Notes: generated by a model from the sequence alone, not told the origin. Shown: positions 11,763 to 24,029, counted from the stretch's first letter. The stretch is DNA of 64,000 nt from Macrotis lagotis (GCF_037893015.1 NC_133666.1:565654602-565718601), one strand, 5' to 3'. Numbers and translations are program-made.

Positions 11763-11941
11763 TTTTAGTTATCCTTTTTTTTTTGTTTGTTTTTGCAAGG
11801 CAAATGGGGTTAAGTGGCTTGCCCAAGGCCACACGGCTAGGCAATTATTAAGTATCTAAGACTGGATTTGAACCCAGGTACTCCTGACTCCAAGGCTGGT
11901 GCTTTATCCACTACACCACCTAGCCGCCCCCTTTTAGTTAT
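11763..11941 (-). mobile_element. SINE (reverse orientation) with 10-bp TSD
   Basis: Poly-T start then antisense short-family SINE ending 'ccacctagccgccccc'. The duplication ttttagttat is at 11763-11772 and 11932-11941. Confidence 0.9.
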
Positions 11942-11944
11942 GCT

Positions 11945-12526
11945 TCTTAATACTGTTTGATTACCTCCTTCCCTCCACCACCAATACACCCAACAATGTA
12001 AGTTTGGAGACCAATTGATTATAAAGTTATTAATTCAGATCCAATGTAGTATTGAATATTTGAATAGTATTATCTGAGCTACTTTGCATTTTTCCCCCTA
12101 AAGAAGTCAGTACAACTGGCAATTGGTACTAAAGAAATTGTCTAGTTCCCTACCTCAAATAAATTAATTCCTTTAAGGAGAAAGAAGAGATGATAATGAC
12201 TTGTGGCCAACCACTGAAAATGAAGCTGTATCATTTTCCTTTGTGTCCTTCTGATTATACCTTCCTCTATATTTGACCTCATCTTATTCCTGGCTCTTTT
12301 GCCCTTCTCAGCTTTAGATGTGCCTGAACTACTTCCCTGTGATCTGACTTATCATGTTGCTTTTTCTCTTCACTTCATCTCTGCTCAGCCTCTGGCTACT
12401 GACTCAAGGGCTTCAAAGTTTAGTGTTTCTGGTGCTTCTATTTCTGGAAATATCATTGGTTTGTCATTCTTTGAACCCTTTCCTGAATTGAACTCCAGAT
12501 CAACTCTGGTTTTGGTTCTAATTCTG
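11945..12526. other. Unassigned sequence before the inverted repeat
   Basis: Contains one open frame of 87 codons at 12299-12562 with no recognisable domain, hydrophobic pattern or splice context. I see no reason to call it a gene. Confidence 0.4.
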
Positions 12527-12749
12527 TTGCTCAAAATTACTAATTGTCATCTAAGCCTTTAACTAGTTGTAATCTGGAGTCAAGAAGGAGAACCTGAGTT
12601 CAAATATAACCTATGACACTTAAAAATTACCCAGCTGTGTGACCTTGGGCAAGTCACTTAACTCCATTGCTTTGCAAAAAAAAAAACCCCAAACCAAAAA
12701 AGATTACAACTAGTTGAAGGCTTGGATGATGGTTAATATTTTTGAGCAA
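12527..12749. repeat. Long inverted repeat (49-bp arms) with SINE fragment in the loop
   Basis: Left arm 12527-12575 and the reverse complement of right arm 12701-12749 match at 42 of 49 positions by hand alignment. The inner 15 bp (ctagttgtaatct and neighbours) are perfect. The 125-bp spacer is a sense-strand SINE-like fragment ('gagttcaaatataacctatgacact...ccttgggcaagtcacttaactcc...gcaaaaa') lacking its head. This is not a normal TSD arrangement, since the flanks are inverted. Confidence 0.85.
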
Positions 12750-12754
12750 TAAAG

Positions 12755-13690
12755 TAATTTTAAAGAAAGGAATGTATATATTTTGACATGATACTTTTAC
12801 ACACTTAAAAAAACTGTATGCTGTAAGCATAACTTTAACATACACTAGGAAACTATAAATTCATGTGACTCAATTTATTGTGATATTTATTTTATTGTGG
12901 TGGTCTGGACCCAAACTCACAATTATCTCCAAGTCATGCCTCTACAATGACTTGAAAGCACATAGTTTGAATAAGGAAAAATCATCTCTGTCTCTCTCTC
13001 TCTCTCTCTCTCTTTTTCTCTTTATTACAAAATCATGATGAGAGAAGTGGAAACCTGTTAATTACTTGCTGAGCCACACTTCCTTTGAGAGTTCCAGATG
13101 GACAGTAAATATAAAATTAGAAAGTCAACTAGTCTCTGCAATGACAAACTCTTGGAATTCTTGAGTAACTTTATAAACCCAGTCTGCCTTGGGTTATGGT
13201 TTTCCTTTTCTTCTGTCATGCCCAGTTTAATTGTCTTTTCTTAGTTTCATGTACGAGTTATTCATGCATACTTGGTCACATTAGTTATTTGCCTTTCAAA
13301 TTTAGTGCCTTAGACTTTTGTGGTCTTTCTTATATTCAACTAGCCTCCCAGTAAAAAGAGCACCTCCACTATGAGCAAAAAAAAAAAAGCAACTAATCTA
13401 GCTTGATTCACATGTACTCTCTCAGTCTTTGAAAGTCATTTCAGACTTCCTTCCTAGTGTATTTCATAGAGATAGAAACAAAAGCCTCAGCCTAGCGTTA
13501 TAAATCATATGCTAGTTGACAGAGCCCAGAATCATTTCTTATCATAAGTTGTCCTGCTACAGCTCACTCCCATGACTCAAAGACAGATGAATCAGAGCAT
13601 ATCCCTGCACTGTGGCCTTTATTCATCCAAATATAAAAATATGGCCCTTAACCCTTTGAAGGGATCAAATCATTCCTCACTAAAAAGTCT
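12755..13690. other. Unassigned sequence with (CT)n microsatellite
   Basis: A CT dinucleotide run lies at about 12983-13012. No gene seen. Confidence 0.5.
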
Positions 13691-13912
13691 TTCTTTCATC
13701 CATCCATCCTTTCAATAAGTATTTAAGCAATTATAATTTGCATGTCTCTGTATTAAACCTTGGAGTCAACAATGAAACAATCTTTGACTTTACTTGGTAA
13801 AGCAACAGGTGCACAGTTAAAAAACACAAGATGAATACAAAAATAATTTTTGGAGGAAACATTATCAACTGAAGTGGAGTGTGGTAGGCATGAACCAGAA
13901 GAAATAAAGGAA
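13691..13912 (-). mobile_element. L2/MIR-type fragment, antisense
   Basis: 'gtctctgtattaaaccttggagtcaacaatgaaaca' and 'gagtgtggtaggcatg' resemble the reversed LINE2/MIR 3' zone. Low-identity assignment. Confidence 0.4.
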
Positions 13913-13914
13913 TA

Positions 13915-14115
13915 AGAATTAATATAGTGCCTACTATGTAACAGACACTGGTCTAAGTATTTTACAAATATTATCTCATTTTATCCTCTCAACTACCTTG
14001 GAGGTAGGTGCTATTATTACCCTCCCCCTTTTACATTGAGAAAACTGAGGCAAACAAGAGTTTAAATGATTTGCCCAAGGTCACACAGCTGGAGCTAGAT
14101 TTGAACTAACAGCTT
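13915..14115 (+). mobile_element. MIR-like SINE
   Basis: Good match in order to the MIR core in sense or reverse reading: 'tagtgcctactatgtaacagacactgg', 'tattatctcattttatcctctcaac', 'gaaaactgaggcaaacaag', 'atttgcccaaggtcacacagctgg'. One of the best conserved MIR-like copies here. Confidence 0.7.
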
Positions 14116-14119
14116 AAAC

Positions 14120-14880
14120 AGACAATGGAGCATCAGGAAATTCCTCATGTAAGAAGTGTCACATAAATCTAAACTTGAGAGAAGAGAGGACTTCTAAGAG
14201 GTATAAGTGAAGAAGGCAGATGTCCTTCTCAATCCTTCATCTTGCAGAAAAAAAAAAGCCAGAAAAATTTTGGAAAGTATGCTGCCTCAATTTTACACTT
14301 ATATGACTTGAATGTGGTTGTAAGTCAAGACATATTATAAAGGACAAGCCAAGAAGCTGTTAAAAATAATGGAAAACTGTACCCTCAACAGAGATTAGTA
14401 AGAAAAGTATGTGAATGATGAGTTTCATTCTGTAGATATTTAGTTTCAGAAGTATGTGGAACATCTAAGTAGAGATATGCAATAAGGAGTTGGTGATGCA
14501 GAACTGGAGTTCAGAAGAGAGATTAGTTAAGAGATCTTAGAGTGGTCATTGTAGAGGTAATTGTTAAAAACAGCAGAGCTCATAAGATACCAAAAGTAAG
14601 CCCTTAAAAAAGGAAAAAGAAGTCCCAGGTCAAAACCTTGGCAGATACTTATAGTTAAGGGATAGAATACATTTATCCAAGTGAACTAAGGAGTGATTTG
14701 ACAGAAAAAGAACCAGGATGATGAAAATGAAAAAAATGGATGAATGAATAGAGTATTTAAATATTCCCAAAACACAGTGCTAAATATCATAGATACAAAT
14801 AGAAAAGTCAAGTAGTCCCTTTTCTCAAGGAGCTCACATCTTAATGGATAAGCCCTTGTAGGACTAAGATGATGCTTATA
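14120..14880 (-). mobile_element. L2-type LINE, antisense fragment
   Basis: 'ttagtttcagaagtatgtggaacatctaagtagagatatgcaataaggagttggtgatgcagaactggagttcagaagagag' and 'gttcttgtagg'-type blocks match the reverse of the LINE2 ORF end. 'tttctcaaggagctcacatcttaatgg' near 14821 is the usual antisense 3' block. Confidence 0.6.
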
Positions 14881-15224
14881 CTTCATTCTTTTTTTTAAAA
14901 TTTTATTTATTTAAGGCAATGGGGTTAAGTGGCTTGCCCAAGGTCACACAACTAGGTAATTATTAAGTGTCTGAGGCTGGATTTGAACTCAGGTACTCCT
15001 GACTCCAGGGCTAGTGCTCTATTGACTGTGCCATCTAGCTGCCCCTCTCTCCATTTTTTTTTTTAGGTTTTTGCAAGGCAAATGGGCTTAAGTGGCTTGC
15101 CCAAGGCCACACAGCTAGATAATTATTAAGTGTCTGAGATCAAATTTGAACCCAGGTACTCCTGACTCCAGGGCTGGTGCTTTATCCACTACACCACCTA
15201 GCTGCCCCCCTCTCCTTCATTCTT
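14881..15224 (-). mobile_element. Two stacked SINEs in the same orientation, outer 10-bp TSD
   Basis: Two antisense short-family SINEs (about 14891-15044 and 15053-15208) lie head to tail. The duplication cttcattctt appears at 14881-14890 and 15215-15224, outside the pair, and a short cctctcc repeat marks the junction. One SINE therefore landed at the edge of the other. Confidence 0.85.
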
Positions 15225-15517
15225 GAAGAAGACCATGACATCAGGGAGGTAATGCTATGACAAGCACATGAATTGTTTTTAACTGAGGGAGTGCTGTGCA
15301 AAGTCATCAATCTCATTTTTCTCCTCCAGAACTGAGTCCAGTGGCCAGATATGAAATCAGGATCACTGGAGATGACCCTGAATGCAAGGCAATCAGGGTT
15401 AAGTCACTTGTCCAAATTCATGCTTTAAGTGTCAAGTGATTGAGGTCACATTTAAACTCTGATCCTCCTGACTCCAAAGTCAGTGTTCTGTCCACTATGC
15501 CACCTAACTGCCCTTAG
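15215..15517 (-). mobile_element. Long-tailed SINE, antisense
   Basis: Full order in reverse: tail 'tcattcttgaagaagaccatgacatcagggaggtaatg', mid 'gtccagtggccagatatgaaatcaggatcactggagatg', then the short-family body and head 'cactatgccacctaactgccc'. The stacked SINE pair inserted into its tail end. Confidence 0.85.
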
Positions 15518-15519
15518 GG

Positions 15520-15845
15520 CTTAGATTGCTGGTGTAGATCATAGTACTGAGGGTGAAAGATAGAGAGACTAGATGTTTTAAGGGGGTATCATCATATAGA
15601 TTGATGTCCTGGAGTCCAGGAAGATTGTGGGATAAAAACTGAATTCTTCAAAAAAGAACAATGACCTGGGAGTTGTTGGATTACTGACACTATCAGGATA
15701 GGGTAATATAACTGGGTAGAACATACCTTAAGGAAGGAAAAAATATCGTTAAAAATTGGCAGCAGAGAAAGAGCCTGGAGATAAAAATGAGTTGAAAATA
15801 AACACTTTTTCTTCAAGTATTTTAAAACCATGAGAAAAGACCCAT
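15520..15845 (-). mobile_element. Probable L2 antisense fragment
   Basis: Resumes the type of purine-rich antisense LINE2 sequence seen before 14880. The SINE cluster therefore likely interrupts one older L2. Diverged and uncertain. Confidence 0.4.
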
Positions 15846-15881
15846 CTTATATCAGAATGGGTGGCCAAGGATATAAGTATA

Positions 15882-15884
15882 GTA

Positions 15885-15919
<35 letters not shown>
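15882..15919 (+). repeat. (AAT)n microsatellite
   Basis: About 11 AAT/TAA units with two imperfect units at the start. Confidence 0.95.
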
Positions 15920-15921
<2 letters not shown>

Positions 15922-17390
15922 TTGTTTATCATACCAATGCTAGTATAAGTTTTGCAAAACAGCTTATTTTTTTTTATTTGGCTTCATATAAACCCTAGCA
16001 AGTAAGTTCTATTTTTTATACTCATTTTGTATATGAGGAAACTGAGGTTAAGTGATTTGTTTAGGGTCAAACTGCTAATAAGAAACTGGAACCAAATTCC
16101 AAATTCAGTTTACTTCTGTGTGGGACGAATGCCACTTAAATAAATTTCAGAGATCTCTCAAGGTATGAAGAGAAATTTTTATTCATTTTTCAAAGAACAG
16201 GCCCCCCAGTCAATTAGAGACTGAGACAAAGGCAAAAGACCCAGGAGTCATTTTTATCCTAAAGCAATCCCCCCTCCCCCCATTCTCATTAGTTAAGAAT
16301 TTGGCCTTTACAACCTAAGCCTGTAAACTAATTTAAATAATCCTGAGACGTAACTCTCCTTCCTGAAGACTCGGTAGATAAGGAACAAAAGTCAGTTTGC
16401 TCTTTACATTCAGGTCCTAATAACATTCACTGATATCCCAAAAGTTGTTTGTCAGAGGAAGAAGGGCAGAAAATACACAGTTCTAATCTATAATATTCTA
16501 CTGAAAAAAATCTCAGACTTTATCCCACTCACTTGACTTCAAGTCCAATTCTCTATCTACATTGTTACCTTAATAAAATCAGGTTGCAATATAGTGGAAA
16601 AAATCTAAAATGAAGGGAAGTTTATTAATAAATAGCCTGTAATTCTGATTTTTGAGATTAGCAGAATAAGAGGGAAAGGGGAGGATGGGAATTTAATACC
16701 TTCTGCTTAAACCTTTCCACCCTTAAGAATCCTTAGATACTTAAGAATAAAAGAGAAAATTTCAGAAAGTATTGAGGATTGATCTATTGATGCCTATCAT
16801 TATCAACCAAGGCTTTCATTATTTTCTATACTCAAGATATATGTGAGGAGTCAGAAAAATTAGCTTTTATAATGGATACAAAGCACAAAGGGGATTGAGG
16901 GAAAATTAAGTAAAATAAGTCACACTGCTACACATAGATCTCATTTGATTCTTTTTGCTTCCATTTCAGAAAATTTGCTATTTTAGTATAAATGGACCAG
17001 ACTAAAAACAACTCAAAGCAAACAAACAAGAAAAAATAAACCCCAAACTGAAACAAAACAAATCATACAAAATACTAGTTCAGATATACTGGTTCTCCTT
17101 GCTTTTTACAGTAAACCTCAGAATGGAAGAGAAATTAGTGCCCTCTATTGGCAATAACTGCTGCCTTCCCTCCTCTGCTTTGCCTGCCTTCTAGTCTTTT
17201 AGGACTATGAAAAGTAAATTACAATAATTTACACACACAAGGATAGTTAAGGAATAGGTTAGGAATCTTGCCTCTGTGGCTGGATTCCTAAACTTTGGGA
17301 ATGAAGCATCATTAAAGGATTAAAGTCTGAACAAATTGGCAGACAGTCTCTCTTTTTCTCCTAAATCTTTTATAAATCTGGTAGTAATCT
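15920..17390. other. Mostly unassigned; possible LTR-like block 16120-16480
   Basis: 16010-16110 has a weak MIR-like antisense core. The 16120-16480 block ('aaatttttattcatttttcaaagaacaggccc', C-runs, GC-richer middle) has the look of a reversed retroviral LTR with early poly(A)-side features. I found no matching TSD or TG/CA ends, so it is not called as an LTR. Confidence 0.35.
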
Positions 17391-17394
17391 AAAG

Positions 17395-17565
17395 GGCTGA
17401 GTATGTTGTAATGGAAAGATTATCGAAGTTGGACTCACCTGACTTTATTTCAAATACTTCTGGCACGTAGTACTTATGTGACCTTATGGAAGTCATTTAA
17501 CCCCTCTGTAACTCAGTCTTCACATCGGTAAAAATGAATTAGTCCTTCACTGTTGCATTGAATTT
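17395..17565 (+). mobile_element. MIR/MON1-like fragment
   Basis: 'gttgtaatggaaagattatcgaagttggactcacctgact' and 'tgtgaccttatggaagtcatttaacccctctgtaactcagtctt' follow the sense MON1/MIR layout. Confidence 0.6.
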
Positions 17566-17689
17566 CTTCTACTCATCTTTTATTGATTCTTATGCACTTC
17601 CCACAATGACTATTCCAGACTCTTTGCTTAGGTTCCTGACTTCCTGCATTGTCTCAGACAGATCTACATTTTACTTGAGAAGACTGAAT

Positions 17690-18525
17690 CTATCCAAAAA
17701 GAATTTAATTTGACAAATATTTTTATTTGCCTAAGTACAATGGCTAAACCCTGGGTATATACAAATAGTCACCTCTCAGAGATCTTGACATAATTGGGGG
17801 GGGAATAAAATAACTAGGTTTAAACTCTCTCTCTCTCTCTTTAATATAGATAGATAGATAGATAGATATAGATTAGATATAGATATAGAGATAGAGATAT
17901 TAATTCAAGATAAATTTGATAGGCATTAAAGGGCTTTACGAAAGGCTTCTTCCAGAAGAAGAGCTTTTAGTTGAGATTTGAATGAAGGCAAGGAAGGCAA
18001 GGGAGGCAAGGGTTAGAGATGAAAAGAAAAAAAATTCCAGGCAGGCATGGGGACAACCAATGAAAAATTACATCATCTTGACATGGTTTATCAAATGAGG
18101 AATATCAAGGAAGTCTGAATAACTGGTTTATAGAGTATATGGAGGGAAATAAATGATAAAAGAACTGAAAAGGCAAGTAGGGATCAAGTTTTGAAGGACT
18201 AAAAGTCCAAATATTTTATATTTGATCCTGATAATAAAAGGGAGCTACTGGAGTCTATTGTTATAGTGAAATCTGATTTCAAAAGCTCTATTTAACACCT
18301 GAGTTTAAGATGAACTAGAGTAGAAATAGACTTGAGGAAGGAAACCAATCAGAAGGCTACTGCAAGAGTCCAGGAATGAGATGAAGACCTGAACCACTGT
18401 CTGAGGAGAGAAGTTGGGGGTGGATATATGAGATTGTAGCAAAGGTAGAATCAATAGAATTTGACAACAGATTGGTTGCAGAAAGAAAAATTTGAGGAGT
18501 TAAGGATGATACCTAGTTTCTGAGC
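17690..18525 (-). mobile_element. L2-type LINE, antisense
   Basis: Clear reverse order of LINE2 ORF blocks: 'agttgagatttgaatgaaggcaagg', 'ttttgaaggactaaaagtccaaa', 'gagctactggagtctattg', 'ggaaaccaatcagaaggctactgcaagagtccagg', 'aaggatgatacctagtttctgagc'. A CT/GATA microsatellite (17825-17900) lies inside it. Coding frames are lost. Confidence 0.75.
17825..17900 (+). repeat. (CT)n-(GATA)n-(GATATA)n compound microsatellite
   Basis: CT repeats pass into TAGA/GATA repeats and then into an ATATAG variant within 75 bp. Confidence 0.9.
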
Positions 18526-18529
18526 TATT

Positions 18530-19188
18530 TTTCCTACCCTTCCTCAATCTTCTAATACATTTTCTCTTCCTTCCTGCCAGTCTAAATGGAAAAAGTAGTT
18601 TTTCTTCAAGCTAAAGTTAAATGCCAGAACTAAAACTTTAATTCTCTTACCTCTCACTTATTTTGTAATCTTGGTCCATCTATCATCTCCAATTTCAATC
18701 TCTCTTCAATTGTGTCTTTCACTTTAAATACATAATCAATTCTCTAATATCCTGAAATATATTCCATCCAAGCACATTAAACAAATCTTTTCCTAGAATT
18801 TGACTCAAGTCCCTCAAGCTACTACTATCCTCTCTCACTGCCAAATTCTCTATCACAACCAAATTCCTAGAAAAAGGAGTTTATATTTGAAGTTTCTACT
18901 TTTTCACCACCAGCTCATTCCACAAATGCTTGTAATCTGGATTCCATCCCCATCATTTGACTGAAAAAGCTCACTCCAAGGTCATTAATCCCCTTACACT
19001 ACATCCTATGTTCTTTTATGTCTCCATCCTTCTTGACCACTAAACAGTGTTTGGCATTCTAGACTATTTCCTCCTCCTTAAGACCTTTCCTTCCTTTGGT
19101 ACCCTTAACCTTATACACTTTTAAGGTTCTATCTCTGTTTCTTTGATGAATCTTTCTCTATATTTGCTAACTTTGTATCCTCTTGATC
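18530..19188 (+). mobile_element. L2-type LINE, sense fragment
   Basis: Pyrimidine-rich sense blocks: 'agctcattccacaaatgcttg', 'ccaaggtcattaatcccctt', 'ccttcttgaccactaaacagtgtttggcattctagactatttcctcctcc', and 'ggttctatctctgtttctttgatgaatctttctc'. It lies tail to tail with the preceding antisense L2. Confidence 0.65.
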
Positions 19189-19290
19189 TTTTTTTAGGTT
19201 TTTGCAAGGGTTAAGTGGCCCAAGGCCACACAGCTAGGTAATTATTAAGTGTCTGAGGTCACATTTGAGCTCAGGTCCTCTGCCTTAAAT
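19189..19290 (-). mobile_element. Truncated SINE, antisense
   Basis: 'tttttttaggtttttgcaagg' then antisense body, with an internal deletion and loss of the head beyond 'aggtcctctgcc'. Confidence 0.8.
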
Positions 19291-20461
19291 GAATAGAACC
19301 TTGTTTCTTATTTTAATGAGCAATTAATTTAAGGAATAGATATGCAAATAGAAACAAAAATAAACAGTAGGAAAATTGGGAGAGATTCTAGGGACTATGT
19401 TTTCCATTATGAATTGGAAGTTTTTGAAACATCAGTTTAATAATGTTACCAACTGAGGACTCAAGTTGGTAGAGGTGATATAGAATGGAAACTTTTAAAA
19501 AACAAAGGTCCTAAACACATTAATATATCACCTATGAGACATTGGATCTTATACAAACAGGAGAGGCAAGAAAGGTCAATCAGAAGGCTGAGGAGGAAGA
19601 AAACAACTATGTAGAATTGGATGGGCATATACCCCAAATTCCAATCATAGATATGAACCTATGAATCATGATGATTTTTAGTCATCTTCTAGGAAAAGAA
19701 ACACCAAGTGGCAGAAATGTATTCTAAGTGTCCTTTCTACCACTGAGAATATTACATAGGTACTAAATCAACTCTGCCCTCCTGCTATTTGAAGGAGTCA
19801 TTGGAGTTGAAGAAGAATTAGATTATAACTCCCTGAATGCATAGTAGATAATTATATTAAGTATGGATTAAGTATGTATATATATAAATATAGGGAAAAT
19901 CTTGCCACTTGATTGACATTCGTGTTATTTATAATTTTACTTCTTACATGCTTGAAATGTTGTGGTTGACCTGATAGGTATCATATTGGGATAATAGACC
20001 AAATGGGAACTTGGTTCAAGATCTAATTATTTATTAGCCCAAGATTATGATGAACCTGGAAGTAGACAAGGTGTGATACAACTATTACTTAAGGTTACTG
20101 CAGAAATGTCTCCCTAGCTGTGTACTTAAAAATAAGAAAAATTATATATAAGATCTTATTTTGAAATGTACTATCTTACAGAAATTTTCTAGGAATGAGA
20201 GTGAGATTTTTGAGTAACAAATTATAGCTGAGTATGTTTTGCCAAGTCCCATGGTGATTTAAAAAAAAATAATACAAGCAACAAAAATATCAGGAAATAA
20301 AACTTTCTGACTTTTAAGTAGAAACTTGGTCTTGAGAATTCAGTCAGTAAACTTTTTAAATGTTAAAATAAACAAGAAAACTAACATTGATACAATGAAG
20401 CTAAAATATCATTAGAACTTGTCTAGACTGGATTTTTTACATCTTAGAGATGGTCCTCCTC
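19291..20461. other. No feature recognised
   Basis: AT-rich sequence without recognisable genes. A short stretch around 19900 repeats TATA motifs. Confidence 0.4.
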
Positions 20462-20670
20462 CTATAGTACTTTTTTTTTTTTTAGTTTTAGTTTTAGTTT
20501 TGGGGTTTTTTTTGTTTTTTTTTTTGGCAAGCAATAGGGTTAAGTAGCTTGCCCAAGGCCACACAGCCAGGTAATTATTAAGTGTCTGAGGCCAGATTTG
20601 AACACAGGTACTCCTGACTCCAGGGCCAGTGCTCTATCCACTGTACCACCTAGCCACCCCTACAGTACTT
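20462..20670 (-). mobile_element. SINE, antisense, with expanded T/TTTAG tail and near-perfect TSD
   Basis: Body ends 'gtaccacctagccacccc'. The tail holds a TTTTAG tandem array and long T runs. Flanks ctatagtactt (20462-20472) and ctacagtactt (20660-20670) differ by one base. Confidence 0.88.
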
Positions 20671-20674
20671 CTTG

Positions 20675-22850
20675 ATCCCTCCTTACCTACCTAATCCAGC
20701 AAAGGTAACGTAGGTAAAGAGATCTCAGCACAAAAAGTCTCTGCAATATTTAGTGTTAACAAAAATGTTTTCCTACTATTTACTTTTCAGATCAAATAAA
20801 TGGTCCTTTTGAGAAACGAAAATAAAACTATAATAGGACTACTGAAAAGTTTAGAATTGCTAAGGAGAAAGTCATGACCCAGAAAAACAGGCAAAGAGGC
20901 AATTTTTAGTAAGTGACAGAAGAATGAAGGAAACCTCAGGAAGGTTTTTTGTCATTTCTAGAATATATCTCAGCAGAATGTTATCAATGGAAGAACTGAT
21001 TGGATCATGTTAATTATGAAAAATTAATACCTGAGTTAACTCTAGAAAAAGAAAAAAGAAAAAACTAATAACTTAGAAAAAAGTTAAAGAAACTGTGTTA
21101 AACAAGTTGTAAAAAGTGGTACTATGAGCCCAAACTTGACAGGAGACTCCATCATAAGAATCCAGGTGTAGTTATCAGTTTGTTAGAATTTCTGCAATAG
21201 AGGCAACCTATTCTAATTTTATCTTTTTTTAAACCAATATTACAAATGAGGAAATTGAATTCTAAAGAAATTAAATAACCTGCCCAAGGACACATAAATG
21301 GCAAATAATAATACCAGTATTTGAATCCAGGTTCTCTGACACAGATTTCACTGTTCTCATCAATGTATCCTATTGTCTCTTAGATTCTTATTGATATTAT
21401 ACCAGTCCCTTTATAGGAAGAGAAAGTTAATATCTAACACGGTACTTCCTCATATTCAAAGAAAGATGTATAATATCATACACCCTTCCCATCAAATCTT
21501 TCTTATTTTTCATACCAAAGAAGTAATCCCCCTCTCCCCCAAAGTATAGCTGAAGAGTGGTCAAGCAGTTTGCTTGGAGACTGCCAAGGAAGAGGAATCA
21601 GTATATTCCTGAAATAGTTGATTTTGCCTTTTTTTTTTTTAAAAGGAGTTTCCCTTTCATGAAATCTTGTAGTTTTGTCTTGTAGGGCAAAGCACATGCA
21701 GCCTAATTCTAATTTAAGTGATAGAATTTCATATACTTGAAGATAGCCAGCATGTATGTGTTAAGTCTCTCTGATCCAGTTTAAGAATGTCTATTTTCTT
21801 TAACCGATGTTTATATGTCATGAACCAGAAATTCTTCATCATCCTTCAATGCTTACTTTGGACTTTCTTTAACTTAGCAATATTATTCATAAAATTGGTC
21901 ATATACAATATTGCAAGTATGATCAGGGAGTATTAAGAAGAATTATCAGTTTCCTATTCCTGTACTCCAGAAGTGTCAAGTATGCATGACAATATTCCCC
22001 AGCTGGAACCAAATTAAAATGTAATTGGTAAATATTTAGCAAAATAAATAAATATGCAACAGAACATAGATGATGTTAATAAGTGGTTTAAAAAGTCAAT
22101 ATATGACCTACATGGATCATTATGCAAAATTTGGTGGTTCCTATTTTTATATGAATTTGACATCACTATTCCCTTCTTAATTCAGGTTAAGAGTTGCCAT
22201 ATTACACACTTTACTAATAGTGAGACTAAGTCAACTAAAACATTTTTTAACAAAAATGCTTTACCATCAATGTTTCGCTATACAGAGAAGAGCATATAAT
22301 ACATTGAAAGATAGGGCAAAAAAGACTAAAAGTTTAGAAATTACTTTGAAATTTCACAACTACAAATCATGACTTTTCATAAGAGAATTTGAAGGCACGG
22401 TACTTGGCAATTGTCAAGCAACAGAAAAAAAAATCAATTACACCTTACCAAATAGTGGTAATGAGTGGTGACAATTGTTTGTGAGCAGATCTACTTCTTA
22501 GAACAAAGGTCAAATAAAAATTAAATTAAAAGAAAGAATAAAGATAGAACAACCATAGCAATTTTAGCTTGAATTATTCAAATAAGCCATTGATTGCCTC
22601 CAAAATGTGAAAAAGACAAAGGCAGAAACATTTACCTTATCACCATTTCCCACAAAAGCTTAACCAATGTAAAGCAGCTGCCACAACAAGGAATCCAAAA
22701 GAACTTAAAAATGTTATAGCCAGAAAACTTTTGATCTCCTTGCCAAGCAGAGAGACATGTAGCCAAGGGCAACACCAGTATAGAATATAAACTCATTTGT
22801 GAAACACAATGGAGCCTCATAAACCAACAAAAAGCAAAAATAAATCTAAA
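20675..22850. other. Mostly unassigned; weak MIR at about 21225-21385
   Basis: 'ggaaattgaattctaaagaaattaaataacctgcccaaggacaca' is a MIR-like core. The rest of the block yields no gene or confident repeat. Confidence 0.45.
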
Positions 22851-22859
22851 GAAACCTTG

Positions 22860-23215
22860 GCATGAAACACAGTTAAGTTACATCATCCCAAGAGAATTTA
22901 GAGATGAAACAGGAAACAGGACCTCAGACACAGAATGGAATACATTTGTCAACATTTCTATAATGTTCTATTTTCATCAGTGATGAGGAATCATCACATT
23001 TTAACTGTAACACCTCAGTCCCCAATGTACTACATGATGAAATTGAAGGGTATTTAAGAAGCTAAAGTCTGGAAGAGTCTTTGGACCAGACCATAGACTC
23101 ATTGAGTGAATCCAGGCTGGACATGACATAATCTTGAAAACAGTAAGAGATTGTTTTGTACAAAATCTCAGGGAGAAGAAGCTATAAAAAAAGAATGGAA
23201 GAAATTTCAGATGAT
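22860..23215 (+). mobile_element. RTE-type LINE RT fragment (N-terminal fingers region)
   Basis: Around 23035-23200 one can read, with frame changes, a D-E-I-E-G-Y-L-R-S segment followed by residues like G-P-D, then S-R-L-D-M and 'I-L-K-T-V-R-D-C-F-V-Q-N-L-R'. These correspond to the region before the RT catalytic core in RTE-like elements (K-x-G-K-A-x-G-P-D ... G ... I ... W-K). An ATT microsatellite begins at about 23216. Decayed. Confidence 0.5.
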
Positions 23216-24025
23216 ATTATTATTATTATTATTACCTAAAAGACTAGAAAACCATAATAAATATGGATAATGTACTTATTTTTTTATCATTTTGGTGGCA
23301 TCAATATGAGAATTACCCAGACACTCATATAGATCTCTGCTATCACTGGTTTGTAATTTGAATAATTTATTCTTTTCTTTATTTTTAAATATTCTTTAAA
23401 ATATTCTTTTATATTTAAATTTTTAAATCTTTATTTTTAGTGTCTCCAGTGCTATTGCAGTTCTTTGAATCTCCATGATTTTGTCATATTCTTTCAATCA
23501 TTGAGATCTATCTCACCAAAGGCTCCTTGTTGATTCACACTGGGGGCATCTAAGTTCTTTCTTGCTACACCCTCATTTGGTGTTTCAATCCCCTATTAAC
23601 CACTTTTGCTCTTTATTTTCTCATTTAAAAGCAAATTTTCTTGTTAGAAAAAGCAGAAGAAAAATAAAATATATAATAAAAAAGATTTAATGGATTGGTT
23701 AGCTAGATCTATTGGCTAGATTGAGAGAATATGATAATAATTGTTCAGGATTAGAAGACATGGATGAATGATGAGGTCACAAATCCATTGAAAAATTAAA
23801 ACAGTGAAATACATATTCTAAGTTCACTCTGAGATTAATCATTCCTAAAACTTATAGGATTTAGTAATTCTTTTGTTTTGATCCTTGTTATTTGCTTTGT
23901 TTCTGTTTTCCCTAAATTTCTTGCAAAATTTAACTTGGCTAATGAATTTCTTGTGCAGATATATCAGTATCTTTTCAGAGCAATTGCTTTTGTTTTCTTT
24001 CTGTAATTATTTTCCGTGTAAGGAT
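23216..24025. other. AT-rich, unassigned
   Basis: An (ATT)n run at 23216-23235 and low-complexity A/T segments. An open frame of 87 codons at 23885-24148 is chance plus the start of the following L1. Confidence 0.4.
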
Positions 24026-24029
24026 TACA

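Noticed and set aside
15045..15205. CRISPR-like regular repeats, from the repeated units at 14.9-15.5 kb
   Set aside because: Units are 150-bp SINEs with TSDs in a mammalian genome; no short direct repeats with unique spacers.
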